37,245 nucleotides of DNA from contig VHZZ01000011.1 of assembly GCA_009801015.1 (NCBI GenBank), forward strand, positions 433,862 through 471,106, in the 5' to 3' direction. The translations under genes and the position numbers were made by a program. This document shows positions 23,041 to 36,734 of this stretch, in pieces. The notes below the pieces were generated by a model, which was given only the letters and a program-made list of their open reading frames with translations, ran no database searches and was not told where the DNA came from. The number at the start of each line of letters is the position of its first letter. Position 1 is the stretch's first letter. Origin of the DNA: Silene noctiflora. Taxonomy: Eukaryota > Streptophyta > Magnoliopsida > Caryophyllales > Caryophyllaceae.

Positions 23041-23389
23041 GATAGTTGAAGTTATTCGGCCTATACTTGGAGCTTGATGTGATCGATTCTGCGTACCGAT
23101 AGGCGATAGTAGATTGAAGAAAGAGTGATGGAGAAGATGATCAGTTTAATCTTTCAAGTTTCTCTTGTATCGCGCCTATAATCCACTTGAGAAGACTCCT
23201 AGTTTTCTGTACACCGACAAGACCTGATCAGGATTTTTGAAGAATCTTTTTTCATCTTCTTAATGTTTTCCCTTGTACGTCTATCCCGACATTCTGGGTT
23301 TATGAATACGATTCTGAAGATAAGCATTGTAATTGTTAAGTTAGACCTGGCAATCAGTGTCTTTCAGGTCTTGTCAATTTGAATCACAT

Positions 23390-23524
23390 CATTCCAGATG
23401 TCTGATGCACTGGAATTCGAGTATGATCAGATTAGGATGGATCATCTTGGGTTCGGGTCCTTCAGGTTTGGAGTCATCATTCTAGATGTCTGATGCACTG
23501 GAATTCCGAGTATGATCAGATTAG
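23390..23524 (+). repeat. 46-bp direct repeat, 88-bp period, 3' of EMC8/9
   Basis: 23390-23435 and 23478-23524 match at all but two positions (one substitution, one inserted C). They share AGATGTCTGATGCACTGGAA and GAGTATGATCAGATTAG. They lie downstream of the stop codon, perhaps beyond or within the 3' UTR. Confidence 0.9.
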
Positions 23525-24469
23525 CGCATCCCATTGTCTGCGCTATGAGATACATCTACACAATTCAAGTCGAGGATGTCAGATCCGGTAAATATCCACA
23601 ACTGCAACTTCGTCTGCATCAAACTAGAATCGTGCAACCACGTAGTAAAAGATATAGGGAATCAAATCGCGGTTCGATGCCTCGAGCTCGAATGCTCCCA
23701 TCTTATGCATTGACTTTATTTGTCAATTTGCCATTAATAAGAGAAATTAAGCAAGTTGTTAATTACATCCAAAAATTAGGTGCAAGTCTTTTTCATTAAA
23801 TCAACCCACGTTATAATATACTCCTAATCTTAAGTCGTACGTAAACAATTGACTACGATAAATAAAGTATTATGCAATATGCATAATAAATAATTCACAT
23901 TTCAATAATCTAGACAAGAGAGTAGGTTACTATACAAATATGCAATTTTTAAAATAATTTTAAGTCATTTTTAATAAATAGTCAATAATTATTGATGACA
24001 AATAACTTATCTTAATTGCTTGCTCATAAGTCATAAGTCATAACCAATTGCGTAAGACTAAATATTTACCCATCATAATAAACAATTTCAATGGCCGCGG
24101 GTTGGGTGATTATTGAAGATGATTGGTAATTAATTTTTTTTTATTTACTTTATTGGCGCAAGAGATTTTAGGTAGTGTTAACGCTTAAGACGTTCTAACG
24201 ACATTAAGTATATCAATTTTATTGCTTTTTCAATCAGTACTCCTAAGAAAAAATAGTGAAAACCCGCTTTAATTACTATTATTTTTTTCCGTTTTCACCC
24301 ATGAGAAACAATAAAAAGTACAAAGACAGAAATAATGAGCTGTGACATCTACAAATAAAATTGTTGAAGAAGATAGTGACAAATGAGAAGTTACAAGTTG
24401 AAGACTCTCACAAGCAAGATGATGGTAAATCACAAATTAAACTAACACAAGTTATATTATAGCTCGACA
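23525..24469. other. Gene-free spacer between EMC8/9 and WLIM2
   Basis: No recognisable gene or paired-end element was found. The short open frame at 23512-23799 shows no family features. Confidence 0.45.
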
Positions 24470-24560
24470 AGTAGTCAGAAATCGATTCTTTGACCACTTA
24501 TTTAAAATATGAGAGCTCTTACCACTTACACCAGCCAACTTCAACCGGTTAAACCCGAGA
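24470..24560 (-). mobile_element. Decayed tRNA-derived SINE head
   Basis: On the minus strand the stretch reads TTGGCTGGTGTAAGTGG, AAGAGCTCTC and GGTCAAAGAATCGATTTC, matching the A- and B-box layout of the SINE at 18784-18891. No target duplication was found. Confidence 0.45.
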
Positions 24561-24779
24561 TATTTTGCTATATTGGGGCCATGAGGTAATCCCACGCTCC
24601 ATTGGGGGGAAAGTGGACCAATTCCATAAATAATTCCCCTGAAACTCTGAAAGGATTAAACAAAAGTGCATCTGTTCAGAGAATAAACTACAAGAAGTTT
24701 ACTTTCACATTTATTTGTTTATTTAATCTTAAAAAACCCGACCACCAACCTATTAAATTTCACTTAATCACAACTGTGG

Positions 24780-24858
24780 ACCCTCATTTTTCATCCCTTC
24801 TCTCTTTCAATCCTTCACTTTTTCTTCATTCTTCTTCATAATCATCATCCTTAATCTA
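24780..24858 (+). promoter_or_regulatory. CT-rich leader of the WLIM2-type gene
   Basis: A pyrimidine-rich stretch (TTCATCCCTTCTCTC and repeated TTCTTC) ends in a possible splice donor, TAG|GTATAC at about 24858; the matching acceptor would be CTCAG at about 25253. This is typical of a plant core promoter Y patch and 5' UTR. Transcript data would be needed to fix the start site. Confidence 0.5.
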
Positions 24859-24894
24859 GGTATACATTGTTTTGGATCAACCCACATGAAAAAA

Positions 24895-25160
24895 TTCAAT
24901 CTTTTGATGATTTTCACTCTTTTTTTGATGATTTTTAATCTGTTTTCATCAAAAAGATTGAAACTTTCTGTGTTTTTCAGGCAATTTTGATGATTTTCAA
25001 CTTAATTTCATAAAAAGATTGAAACTTTCAATGATTTTTAACCTCATTTCATCTGAAAGATTGAAAGTTTCTGTAAATTTTGACCTCATTTCATCAAAAA
25101 GATTGAAACTTTCAATGATTTTCAGCCCATTTTGAATTTTTGATGATGTTCAGCCTCACT
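24895..25160 (+). repeat. Degenerate ~55-60 bp repeats in the WLIM2 leader intron
   Basis: The words GATTGAAACTTTC, ATGATTTTCAAC and CCTCATTTCATC recur about four times with small changes. The repeats lie inside the presumed 5'-UTR intron, between 24895 and 25160. Confidence 0.7.
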
Positions 25161-25337
25161 GCTTAAAAAAGTCTGAAACTTTTTTCAAAATGTGTGATCA
25201 TTTTGATTATTTTACAGTTTTTTTTACTGACCCATCTTTTGATTTTGTCTCAGATTGCTGCCTGAAATTTAGTTTGTGGAGGAAATTCAGGAGGTGATTT
25301 GAGTTAGATCTAATTGATTAAGAAGAGGGAAAAAAGA

Positions 25338-27158
25338 ATGTCTTTTACAGGAACCCAGCAGAAATGTAATGCATGTGATAAGACTGTGTATGTAATGGAT
25401 CAAGTATCTGCTGATGGTGTTTCTTATCATAAGTCTTGCTTCAAATGCAATCACTGCAAAGGCCACCTTCAGGTTTCGCCTTCATATCTCCGTTCCATTT
25501 GATTGTATACGTTTTTCAAAATATGTTGCAGTTGATTTTATCTCCAAGAGATGTTTGTGTAAAATGTTAATGTAATTGAAAATTGAAATGGTCATTCGAT
25601 TCCCTTAAGCCAGAGATATACGTTTTATAGATAAAACGAGTCAAATATTATATTCCGTATTATTTAGATAGAGGGGTCCAATGTCTGAGGGTTAAAAGAG
25701 GTAAAAAAAAATTGTGTTGACCAACTGCTGCTTCAAAGCATTTTAACTGGTACAGTGGTACATCCTGCATTGCTGCATTGTTAGGGTGGATTTTTTGTTT
25801 ATATGATGATTTGATTCGGCGAAGATTATGGGTAATTATAACAACTGTTATCCATAGCTATAACCATATTAGTTTTGCAGAATGGATGATAGTCTAAATT
25901 GTGAAATTAAATGTTGTTTTGACAATAATGGGAGCTGTTTTCGCACCATTTGAACCATGTTTAGACATCTTCATTATCATACGAGGAAAAGCAACATAGA
26001 AATTTCGGATTTTGAACACTGATGCAATGAAACTGAGTCTTACAGGGTGCTGGTATTGTTTGATTCAGGCATGAAGATTGCTGGCTAATATATCTCGCAT
26101 GTTGTTTGCAGCTGCACAGTTTTAAATCCATGGATGGCGTTCTGTACTGCAAGCCTCATTTTGAACAATTGTTTAAAGAGACAGGAAACTACAACAAGAA
26201 CTTCCACTCTCGTATTTACCCTTTCACAATTCTCCTCCTTAGACAGTTAGACTTGATTTCAGCTTGTTTTTACGTTCTACAATTTAATAAATTATTGTTT
26301 TCAACAGCTACAAGGCCAGCTGAAAATTCACCAGACTCAAAGCCCGACTCAAAACCCGAGCTGGTAGTTTTTTTTTTATCATAAGTTCACCATCTCGCAT
26401 TCATGCTTCTTTGGTTAGATGTTGTCTGCGTTATTTATTAGTGTGTAATACACAAAATTTTGCTCACAGACAAGATCATCAAGCAAAGTTGCTCGCATGT
26501 TTTCTGGGACACAAGAAAAATGCTTAACTTGTTCCAAAACTGTCTATCCCATCGAGAAGGTATATACAATCGGTACTTACAACTTTTCAAATTACAGCTT
26601 CTTATGCTCTTAGGTTAGTCAACCCATTGAAAATAAAGAGGAAGGGAGCAACTTGAACATGACTTTTTTTTCCTCGTGTTGTTCATGGCTTGATGTTAGA
26701 CCTGTTCAAATTGACATGATCCGAATTAGACCCAAACAAAATTAATCCGAAAAATGACTAAAAACCTAATTGACCCAATCCAAAAGGTAGCTGATTTGAA
26801 TTTTGATTATCTGATATTGACCCGAATAACCAGTTTGCCATGTCTACTTGTAGTTAACTGTGATCTTCTTCCTGCTTCATATCTCTGATAGCTAATTCTT
26901 TTGTAAATACCACAGGTCACAGTCGAAAACCAGTTCTATCATAAGTCATGCTTTAAATGCTCCCACGGTGGCTGCTCGCTCTCACCTTCAAACTACGCAG
27001 CTCTTAATGGAGTCCTCTACTGCAAACATCATTTTTCCCAGCTTTTCAGGGAGAAGGGCAGTTACGCTCACATTATGAAATCTGCTTCCATGAGGCGAAA
27101 TGCTTCCCCTATTACCGAAGCCATTGCAGCAGCTGTAACTCCTGCTTCAGAAGCCTAA
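25338..27158 (+). CDS. WLIM2: Two-LIM-domain actin-binding protein, WLIM2 type
   Basis: Five exons: 25338-25472, 26112-26211, 26308-26363, 26470-26559, 26916-27158; 624 bp, 207 aa. LIM1 ligands visible: C10, C13, H31, C34, C37, C40, C58, H61. LIM2: C115, C118, H136, C139, C142, C147, C163, H166, with the CSHGGC spacing normal for the second LIM of this family. The linker (about 79-103) carries a small PDSK repeat and the TRSSSKVARMFSGTQEK segment. N-terminus MSFTGTQQKC and LIM2 wording (SPSNYAALNGVLYCKHHF) resemble WLIM2 more than WLIM1. Family knowledge: plant LIM proteins bind and bundle actin filaments and also enter the nucleus. The C-terminal tail is short and Ala/Ser-rich. A CT-rich leader and a likely 5'-UTR intron (about 24859-25253) precede the ATG. 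A small hAT-like MITE lies in intron 4. Confidence 0.94.
26697..26846. mobile_element. Small hAT-like MITE in WLIM2 intron 4, 150 bp
   Basis: Ends TAGACCTGTTCAAATTGACATG and CAGTTTGCCATGTCTA are imperfect inverted repeats. The flanks CTTGATGT and CTTGTAGT match at 6 of 8 bases, a decayed target duplication. Confidence 0.6.
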
Positions 27159-27963
27159 GCTTCTGTTTTCTTATGTCGGATTATTCTGAGAGCATTAACC
27201 TTTCACTGAGCGAGCCTTGTTAACAGAGTAAGGGGTAAACACGCTTCTGGTTTTGTTGTAATATCATGTGTACTCTGGTTTTCGCTTCTTTATGTATTGC
27301 AAATTCTAAATTAAATGTGATGGGAATTGAATCATCATTTTTTGCGCGGAATTTAGCAAGTATATTGGGAATATGCCTGCTGGGGAAGGTAAGCAAAAGG
27401 CAAAGTCATGACTAGCTAACTAGCTTCCCAGGTGAGAATTTAATCAGAATGAAGGCAAAACCGTCTCATTAATTTTTGCAAACTTGCGACTCCATCCCAA
27501 ATCTCGTTTCATGTTAAAATTAGATTGGGCTCACCTGAATTGACCTGATTTTTCAATACTAGCAAAAATAACAAAATCATTTACTGGCTGATTAATGTCA
27601 AAAACTGCTCATTTTTTAACTGTTCGAAAGGAAAAATTGAATAAATCTACAACCTTTATGCAGCAAAGAATACAAATATTTCCCGTAACAGTCCAATCTG
27701 AGAAGAATTTAGAGACGGTTAACTATTGTTTTTCTTAAAATATCGCTACACTGTCTACAATTTAACATTGGTATTGCCGGTGCATCCAAAAACCCATCCC
27801 CAACGTTTTAGAGGGAGAATCAGAAGAAGAATCCGGAGAATATATGGATGACACTGATTTCCAAGTGCATTGTCAATCCTTTGGTCCATTCAAGGCGATG
27901 CTCTTCCTCACAGGTCGCTAATGTAAAAGAAAATCTGCTTCGTAGAGCTTCCCTCCAATCGTC

Positions 27964-30900
27964 TCATTTGGTTCTCTTCTTGGCTTCACTATAGAGGATG
28001 ACTCCAAATACCGTGAGTGTATAACCAAGCATTCCAGTAACTGAGACTGGGTTTTTGAAGATCAAAATTGAGATAACGACAGCAACTGCGCCCTTTGCAT
28101 TTCCAAGCACCTGGGATAGGAACGCAGTAATATGGTGTTACATACACAAATAGGGAAAAATACTGTTGATGTTAAGAGTCAATAGTAAACACTGACGGAA
28201 TGATCTGAAGCTAGAGATGGCGAACAGTCTGATACCGAAACAAAATTGACTCCACCACAGGAGAACATTTCAATCCACACCCAGTGTTCAAAACTACCAA
28301 ATTCATTACCAATTTGTTTCAACCCAGAAACCGCCCTGAATTGACCAATACTCAGTATATAAATGTCAAGAGTTGTGTAAGTTCTGTTGGGTGCCAAAAT
28401 ATAGATTTAAAGGAGAGACAATCGGGTCAAATTGAGGCCTGCATTGGGGTTTCGAATTAAGTTCAGTTGGGGTTGGAATTGATTATACAGATAGTATTAC
28501 GGAAAGGTTTCAGGTGAGGGAATTTTGAATTTCGATAGATTATCTGATGAAAATTGCCATGCATATCTGACGCAGTATGTGAATTATCAAGTGCAAACCT
28601 GAAACCCCCAACGGAAAACATTACTCCTTGAGTAAAAGGGCAGATTATACTAAAGGAAGGTTGATCTAAATTGGTCAATGAAAGACGATACACATTTTAC
28701 AAGCATCATGAAGCTAATGCATTAAGTTACAAAGGTCATTTAAGTCTTCCATTCACAAAAAATTCAAACGGTTATCGCAAAGTTCTCTACTTTGGTACGG
28801 CAGAACTTTGATACGTCAAATGACTGCCAGATACGAACAAGCAAAATGATTTAGAAAATCAAATTGACAAAAAAATCAGACAGATGCCACATGAATGTTT
28901 TTCTAACTACAGTTTCAAAATCAGCAATTAAGACAGTATCCATGATACACAAAATTAGGTCCAACACCAAACTCTTGTTCTATCTAGTGAGTAAAGCACT
29001 ACAACAGCAACTTGACTAGTCATTCAACATTCGTCAACAAAAACGTACGTTTTTTTTATTTCTTCAAACACATCTAGCGATTGTGGTCAATAAACATGAG
29101 TGAGAGAGGATATGTTCGTAAAGTACATGGTTAGGATAAAGTACAAAAGATGATTGCAGTTAGGCAGGCAACATTATGGAATAAAATGAGACGGAAGTTC
29201 AACCCTAGTGTCTTGACAAGGTGGTATTGTTTCTGATTTTTTTTGTATCGCAAACCACTGCATTCTACTAATAACTAAAAAGGTAATTTCCAAGCAACAT
29301 TCTCAAACAAAAAATGGCACTACATGTTATTTCATTTACCTGGAGAGTCAATGCACTAGTGTGTTTGGTAACCAGAAAGTTGCTCAGATTCACGAAGTAG
29401 GCCAGCGCGGAATTGAAAATCAGATACCACACAATCTTGATGTCATCCCTGGCAAGTGTTATGGTTATACCCACCACATTTTCTTCCATGAAAAGTGTTG
29501 CAGGGAGAAGAAAGACAACAGCAATTGGCGCCATGTAAAGCAGAAGATTCATGGAATTCAACTTCTCCCTGCACAAGTTTCAGACCCCAATCACTAAAGC
29601 TGAATAAAGAATCGGCACATTTACTTTATATCAGATGGAGTAAAAATGATGAATGATAAACGAAAATTCTCATTACCCTTCAGAGGATAGCAAAATACCC
29701 TGAACCACTGATTTAAGAGCCCTAGCTGCCGTGGCACCTACACACATAATAAATCCGAAAAGGTGGAAGCTGGGTTCACCCTACAGTAAAAACAAAATGG
29801 CTAATAAGATAAGTTACCACAATTAATACTTAAAAAATTTGCAAGCCCAGAAACAAACTGTAAACCAATGTCTCCGAGTAGTAGACGTTCGCGAAAAACC
29901 TTACATAAAAAACAACTGCAATAAAATCCTGAAAAAAGTTTCATTAACTCATTTTATCAAACCACTGATACAAACACTTCAGCAAATTCATCATTCAAGT
30001 GAATTCCATATTTCACGCTTTACGAAAAGCAAATTTAAAAGTCTAAACTAAAGAGTTAGCTCTCAAGACGAACCGAGCAATAAAAACTTGCGACAGGGTA
30101 TCAATCTTGAAATGGGTGTCATGACAGGCTGAAAGCCTCTCAAATAGCTTGGCTCAGCTACCAGACCGACTTGAATCCCTCATCAACTCATCAGCATTTA
30201 GAGGATACCAAATTATGACACCGACTAATACTTGGCAATCTCATTATTAGACACAAATGACTGCCAGTCATAAGCTTGACAATTTTTTACCCAGTTATCC
30301 AATCTCATTTCTCCAACTCTTACTCACCGATTTACACTGACTTGTGAGAACTCCCTCATCAAGGTAAAGCAGTCTTTCGAATTCACATTTCACGATTCAA
30401 CAAGACAGTTTCCACCCTTCTAAACAATCTCCAATCTCAATTCCTCAACTTATTTTACTTTCACACATAAGCTCAAAAATCACCATAACCACCCAAAGCA
30501 TCAATCTTTCTACACCGACATTTATCCAATCTCCTCTCCAACACATGTTAAGCAACTACACCTACCCTTGAAAACTCCTGCAAAAAACTTAAAACCAGTC
30601 TTTCCAAGCACATTTTATGAATTAACACGATAATTTCCTCCCTTCTATACAATCTTAAATCTCGACTCCCACAGTTGTATAACTTTCACAGATAAAAATC
30701 AGCATACACCCAAAAGCCTCAAACTTTCTACACCCACAATCCACAATTCCCATTCAAACTAAAAACCCACATTCACAACAACAAAAATACTCAATCATTT
30801 GTTTAACTTCGATTAAAATACTCCTCACAAATAATTAAAAAGGTAAACAAATGATTGAGACGGAGGGAGGAATCTCAATTCAACACATGATAATTACATA

Positions 30901-31399
30901 AACCAACAAAAAAATGCAAAAACATTAAAATCAAGAAAAAGAGCATTACCCCACTAGCAATAACAACACCAGTAACAACAGGAACAAGGGTAAAATAAGT
31001 AAGCCAAGCCTCCCTCTTAAAAGTCATAATATACGCAAAAACCGCGGTAAAAAACGGCGTGGTAGCACCAATAGCTTGATTAAAAGAAACAGGAAGATAT
31101 TTGAGCGAGATATTTCCACTAACAACAGAAGCACAAAAAATCAAGCTAAGAGCAGAGATCTTAAAGAATTGAACCCTAGATCTTATAGTTTGCATGGGAA
31201 CCATTTTCATCCATGCAATTGCTACGTAACTAAGTAAAGAACATGCAGTCATATGACACATTGTTAAAAAAATTGGGTATTTGAATCCATAATTGCTTAA
31301 TAAGTATTTGTTTAGTAATAAAACTCCAATGTTTGATGAATACCATGCTGTTACTAACCCTATTGTGAAGAATTTTGTTGGGGTTTTGATTTTTTCCAT
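27964..31399 (-). CDS. Nucleotide-sugar / sugar-phosphate transporter, DMT superfamily (NST-KT/TPT family)
   Basis: Four exons: 31399-30950, 29780-29677, 29568-29340, 28110-27964; 930 bp, 309 aa, phases consistent. The protein is almost wholly hydrophobic, fitting about ten membrane helices. Seen: start [57 protein letters not shown] (100-119), then [23 protein letters not shown] and a last exon with [20 protein letters not shown] and a basic KKRTK end. This length and wording match the plant 'probable sugar phosphate/phosphate translocator' group, related to Golgi UDP-uronic acid and UDP-pentose transporters. No transit peptide is visible, so Golgi or another endomembrane is likelier than plastid; substrate is inferred only at family level. 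Introns are 1.2 kb, 108 bp and 1.2 kb. The promoter region is shared with no divergent gene in view. Confidence 0.92.
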
Positions 31400-31547
31400 T
31401 TTTTAATAAAGGGGGTGAATGATGAACCCTAATTTTGGGATTTGGGAGAATTTTGGGGATTATTGGGATTTTTGGAGATCTGGGTATGTTGTAATCATGG
31501 ATGAATGATTGAATTGAATAATTAATGGCACGGAAAAAGATGAAGGA

Positions 31548-31620
31548 AGCTTATTGGAAATGAGGAGAGAAGAAAAATGGCGGAAAATGATTGGTGAAGA
31601 AGAAGAAGGAACAAGGGACG
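31548..31620 (-). promoter_or_regulatory. Probable CT-rich 5' leader of the transporter gene
   Basis: Read on the minus strand the stretch is rich in CTTCTTCTTC and TTCTTCTCTCC and lies about 150-220 bp upstream of the start codon, where a Y patch and 5' UTR would be expected. No TATA box was assigned. Confidence 0.4.
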
Positions 31621-31781
31621 ACCGACAACAACGACGTAATTTTTTTGTGACTGCATATTGTCTGCATGTGACAGAATTTTGGAAGAAAAAGGTGGTAAAA
31701 AGTCTGTCCATTTTTTGGATCATTTATTTACGTTTTCGTTATTTGGGTGTCTCGGTTATTTTAACATTTGAGTTTAGAAAC

Positions 31782-31903
31782 TTGTAAATTGGTAGATTAC
31801 TCGCATTTTGAAGGTGTTTCTCATCTTTATGTATTAATTTCGTTCCAACTATTTGTTTACCTCTATCTTTGTAAATTGGTAGATTATTCGCATTTTGAAG
31901 GTT
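31782..31903. repeat. Direct repeat of ~35 bp, 87 bp apart
   Basis: The stretches 31782-31816 and 31869-31903 are near-identical (both contain TTGTAAATTGGTAGATTA and CGCATTTTGAAGG). They lie upstream of the transporter gene. No transposon termini were seen. Confidence 0.8.
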
Positions 31904-32085
31904 TCCGCAAATTGCAAGGTAGGGATGAAATGTATGTAACCTTACTCTTGTGCCAAGGGTTATTTCGAAATGACCCAAGATGAAATTTTGGGTAGAAAAC
32001 TACAGCGAGTGAACAGTAAGTAATTCACACGAGAAAAGGCCTGAATAGTATTTGATATAACCGGTTGATAATTTTTGTTCAATTG

Positions 32086-32624
32086 CTAACCGACCCTAAT
32101 CGAATTGAGGGGAAGCCAATCGGCCGTACCACTATACCAGTGCGGAGTATCAGCAGTGACAATTTCAGCTTTAAAAACGCGATACCAGGGATTTCTAAAT
32201 TTGAAGTGAGAAGAAGTCATGAACCGTCTGTCGTTAGATCCATAGTTTTGTCGAGAGGGAAACACCTCCGTAAGTTGTCTTCCATAGAAAGCCACACAAG
32301 ATTGGACAAACGCAGCGGTATCAAGAAAAAGAAGTGCATAACTATTCATAGTACCAAACAAACTTCGATCACATCCTAAGTGAAATTTCGGTCTCCACAT
32401 ACAAAAATACGATCCTAATAAATAAAAGGAAACTTGCTCTTGATTGTCCGGGGAAACAGGCTCCTTAGACGATCTCTGAGTTTACCTGTACGACAAAGTT
32501 GACGCAGCCGAGTTAGAAAAGGGACTATGATCAATGTTTCAAGAGTAAAACGCTCCAGACTTTTAGCATTCGCACCAGGCAAACAAATACAGGAAACAAA
32601 TTGACAGCAGAAAAGAATACACAA
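32086..32624 (-). other. Unassigned open frames between transporter and eL33 genes
   Basis: On the minus strand a frame is open from 32481 to a stop at 32086 (132 codons). It encodes protein-like sequence with words such as MWRPKFHLGCDR and FRNPWYRVFKAEIV. A second frame, 32624-32415, overlaps it and is Arg/Leu-rich (FLTRLRQLCR). The local composition is less AT-rich than the spacers. A CTCAG acceptor-like site near 32478 could make this a last exon. I recognise no family, the opposite strand is also open for 104 codons, and no upstream exons were found, so it may be a gene fragment, an organelle insertion or chance. Part could also be 3' UTR of the eL33 transcript. Confidence 0.3.
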
Positions 32625-32938
32625 GCACTATCTAAGGGACTAAGAACCTCCTCCTTCCCCTCACCTAGTCACGTAATATTGTATCCGAACAAAACCCTAG
32701 AGGATACGTGAATAGAATACGGAACCAAACCTTCCCAATACGACACTTCTCCAAGAAGAGACTGTGAAGCGAACACTTAGTATGATAGTTAAGACTTTCA
32801 AGCCAACTTTCAAAAGCATGTCTGTACTGATATTAAAACATGAGGAAACACAGTACTTGAACAATCTAACTATGCCAAACAGAGTACATCTATCCAGGAA
32901 ATACTGCTAGGGTAAAAGAAATAGAAGCTAAAAGTACC

Positions 32939-34893
<1,955 letters not shown>

Positions 34894-34966
34894 TTTTGCT
34901 CTGCTGCGAGTTTGGTTGCGAAGTGAGAAGTAATGGAGGCGGTTTTGTAGAGCTGATGCTGTTAAT

Positions 34967-35073
34967 AAACCCTAAAATGAATAAATGGGCAATATTTTTG
35001 GCAAGTTTATTGGGGTTTTGGGTTGGTTTGGGCCAATTTTTTATGATGGGCTGGAGTTTGAGGTTAAAGCCCA
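34967..35073 (-). promoter_or_regulatory. Telo-box plus site II promoter motifs of the eL33 gene
   Basis: A perfect telo-box AAACCCTAA lies at 34967-34975, about 75 bp upstream of the start codon. Site II elements (TGGGCC/T) follow at 35029-35034, 35047-35052 and, inverted, 35068-35073. This pairing is known to coordinate ribosomal protein gene expression with cell division in plants (TCP factors on site II). Motifs are seen; the function is inferred from that knowledge. Confidence 0.75.
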
Positions 35074-35409
35074 AAGGGCTGAATTTTTTATGAGTTTGTG
35101 TCAAAAGATGATCCGATCGAAATCCGTTTGAAAATAACCCGAAAACAGCATGAACCCGAGAGTGACCCACATATTTAGGGTTAAAACTTGAGTATGTAAC
35201 GTAAATGGGTAGATTTATTGAAATTTTGTATCTAAAGCAAATGAAATCAAAATAAAATGATTAAAATAATCAAAACTTTGAATATTTGAAATAAAGTATG
35301 TTTATACTCTCTATTTGTTTTACTATATAATTTTATTACATGGTTGATTAATCGAGTGATTAGTATATAACTATAGTTACTAGTTATCACGCACGTGTAA
35401 GAATGGTAT

Positions 35410-35885
35410 CTTCCTTTTTTCCATTTTCTAAACCCCACCAGAACTGAGACAGAGCGAAATGCATATTGTCACGGAATTAAAAATACTCATTATGTAAGTC
35501 GGAATCGATTGGGCCACTACCTTTAACAACGTCTCCTTACCCACTTTACTTGGCAACATACCCCTTGGCAACATACCCGCCAACCTTGTAACTTTCTACC
35601 CAGCTTATCCCTTACCAACTTAATAATCCCCTCCCTAGACCGCCCCCCACAACAGTCGGAAATCCCAAATATATCTCTTGTACCTCCATCACTGCGACAT
35701 TAAACACATCTATCACCTGGTGACGCTGATCATTCGATGTACCTTTACTAAAAGAGGCCGTAGTTTTCTCCATACTGACCAAGTGTCGTGACGCACTCTC
35801 ATAAGCCCTAAAGAGTTCCTCAACCTGACGAGCCTCATCCTCACAAGCTTTAGTAAAAAAATTCTATCATTAGCCGGTTTCGGGT
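35410..35885 (-). pseudogene. Broken LINE (non-LTR) reverse transcriptase fragment
   Basis: Minus-strand frames, joined only by frameshifts, show RT landmarks: AND in place of (F)ADD, then FFTKACEDEAR, IYLGFPTVVG (usual YLGLPT), VAQSIPTYIMSIF and FWWGFRKWKKGRYH. This order is that of plant L1-type ORF2 after the catalytic site. It is truncated at both ends, shifted in frame several times, and the catalytic first Asp is changed, so it is dead. Confidence 0.75.
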
Positions 35886-35970
35886 TGCAACTTTTTTGGG
35901 TCCTGTTGGGTGGGGTTTGGGTCACTCGAGTAGGGTCCTAGCTTTAGTTTTGATTAGGCGATAAGTATAA

Positions 35971-36264
35971 GGGCATTTACAATAAATGAACCCATTTTAA
36001 GGTTTGTCAAATGTCAAATCATCAAAAATACAAACCTTTTTACAACAAACCTCTTACCAACAATAAGCAAGCTTCTTTAAGGTTTATACAAGGGACTCAC
36101 CCTCTCTCTTACCTCTCTCCACAAACTGGTATACTACAGAATAACCTTTCTTAACTACAAACCTCAACACCTATCTCTAGCATTAGGGGGTTTGTAAACA
36201 AGCTTAAAAAATAGAGGACATGTCATCATACAAACCCTTGACAAACCTCTTTTTACTAATGCCC
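35971..36264. mobile_element. Tourist-like (PIF/Harbinger) MITE, 294 bp
   Basis: Short inverted ends GGGCATT / AATGCCC with a TAA duplication at 35968-35970 and 36265-36267. The interior has inverted ACAAACCTC/AAGGTTTGT words. Confidence 0.8.
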
Positions 36265-36267
36265 TAA

Positions 36268-36734
36268 GAATGTGAAATACACTAATTTTGCATTTGTAAT
36301 AAGACGAGATTTTGTAACCATTTTACTGGCAAATGTGTCCATTATTGAAAAACAAGTTACTATAAGCTTTAACACTAGTTGTACCATTGTGGTTACATTT
36401 AACTATAAAATGGTCACATATACCTATCAGAAACTTCAAACGAAGAGTGACCGTCTGAAACAAGAATTTGCATGTTATACATTTAATAATATGTATAGTA
36501 TTATCATTTTTTTGTATGTCTATATCATTTATTGACATCGCTAATTTTCGGTAAGTTTCTCTTAAAACCATCAGACGTCATGTATGAAATAGACCCAAAA
36601 ACATGTATTATACGACGGTTGTATTATAAGACGACAATAATACACAAAAACCGTCAGACCTCATTGCTAATTTCCGAATCCACTATCACAAAATTATACT
36701 ATACGACGATTGTACTTTGAGATGACAACAATAA
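36268..36734. other. Gene-free AT-rich spacer
   Basis: There are short overlapping open frames on both strands but nothing protein-like. ACGACGGTTGTA and ACGACGATTGTA recur near 36612 and 36702, possibly parts of a decayed element. Confidence 0.4.

Noticed and set aside
31460-31787. Open frames on both strands near 31.5-31.8 kb
   Set aside because: They lie in the transporter promoter and CT-rich leader and show no protein family features.
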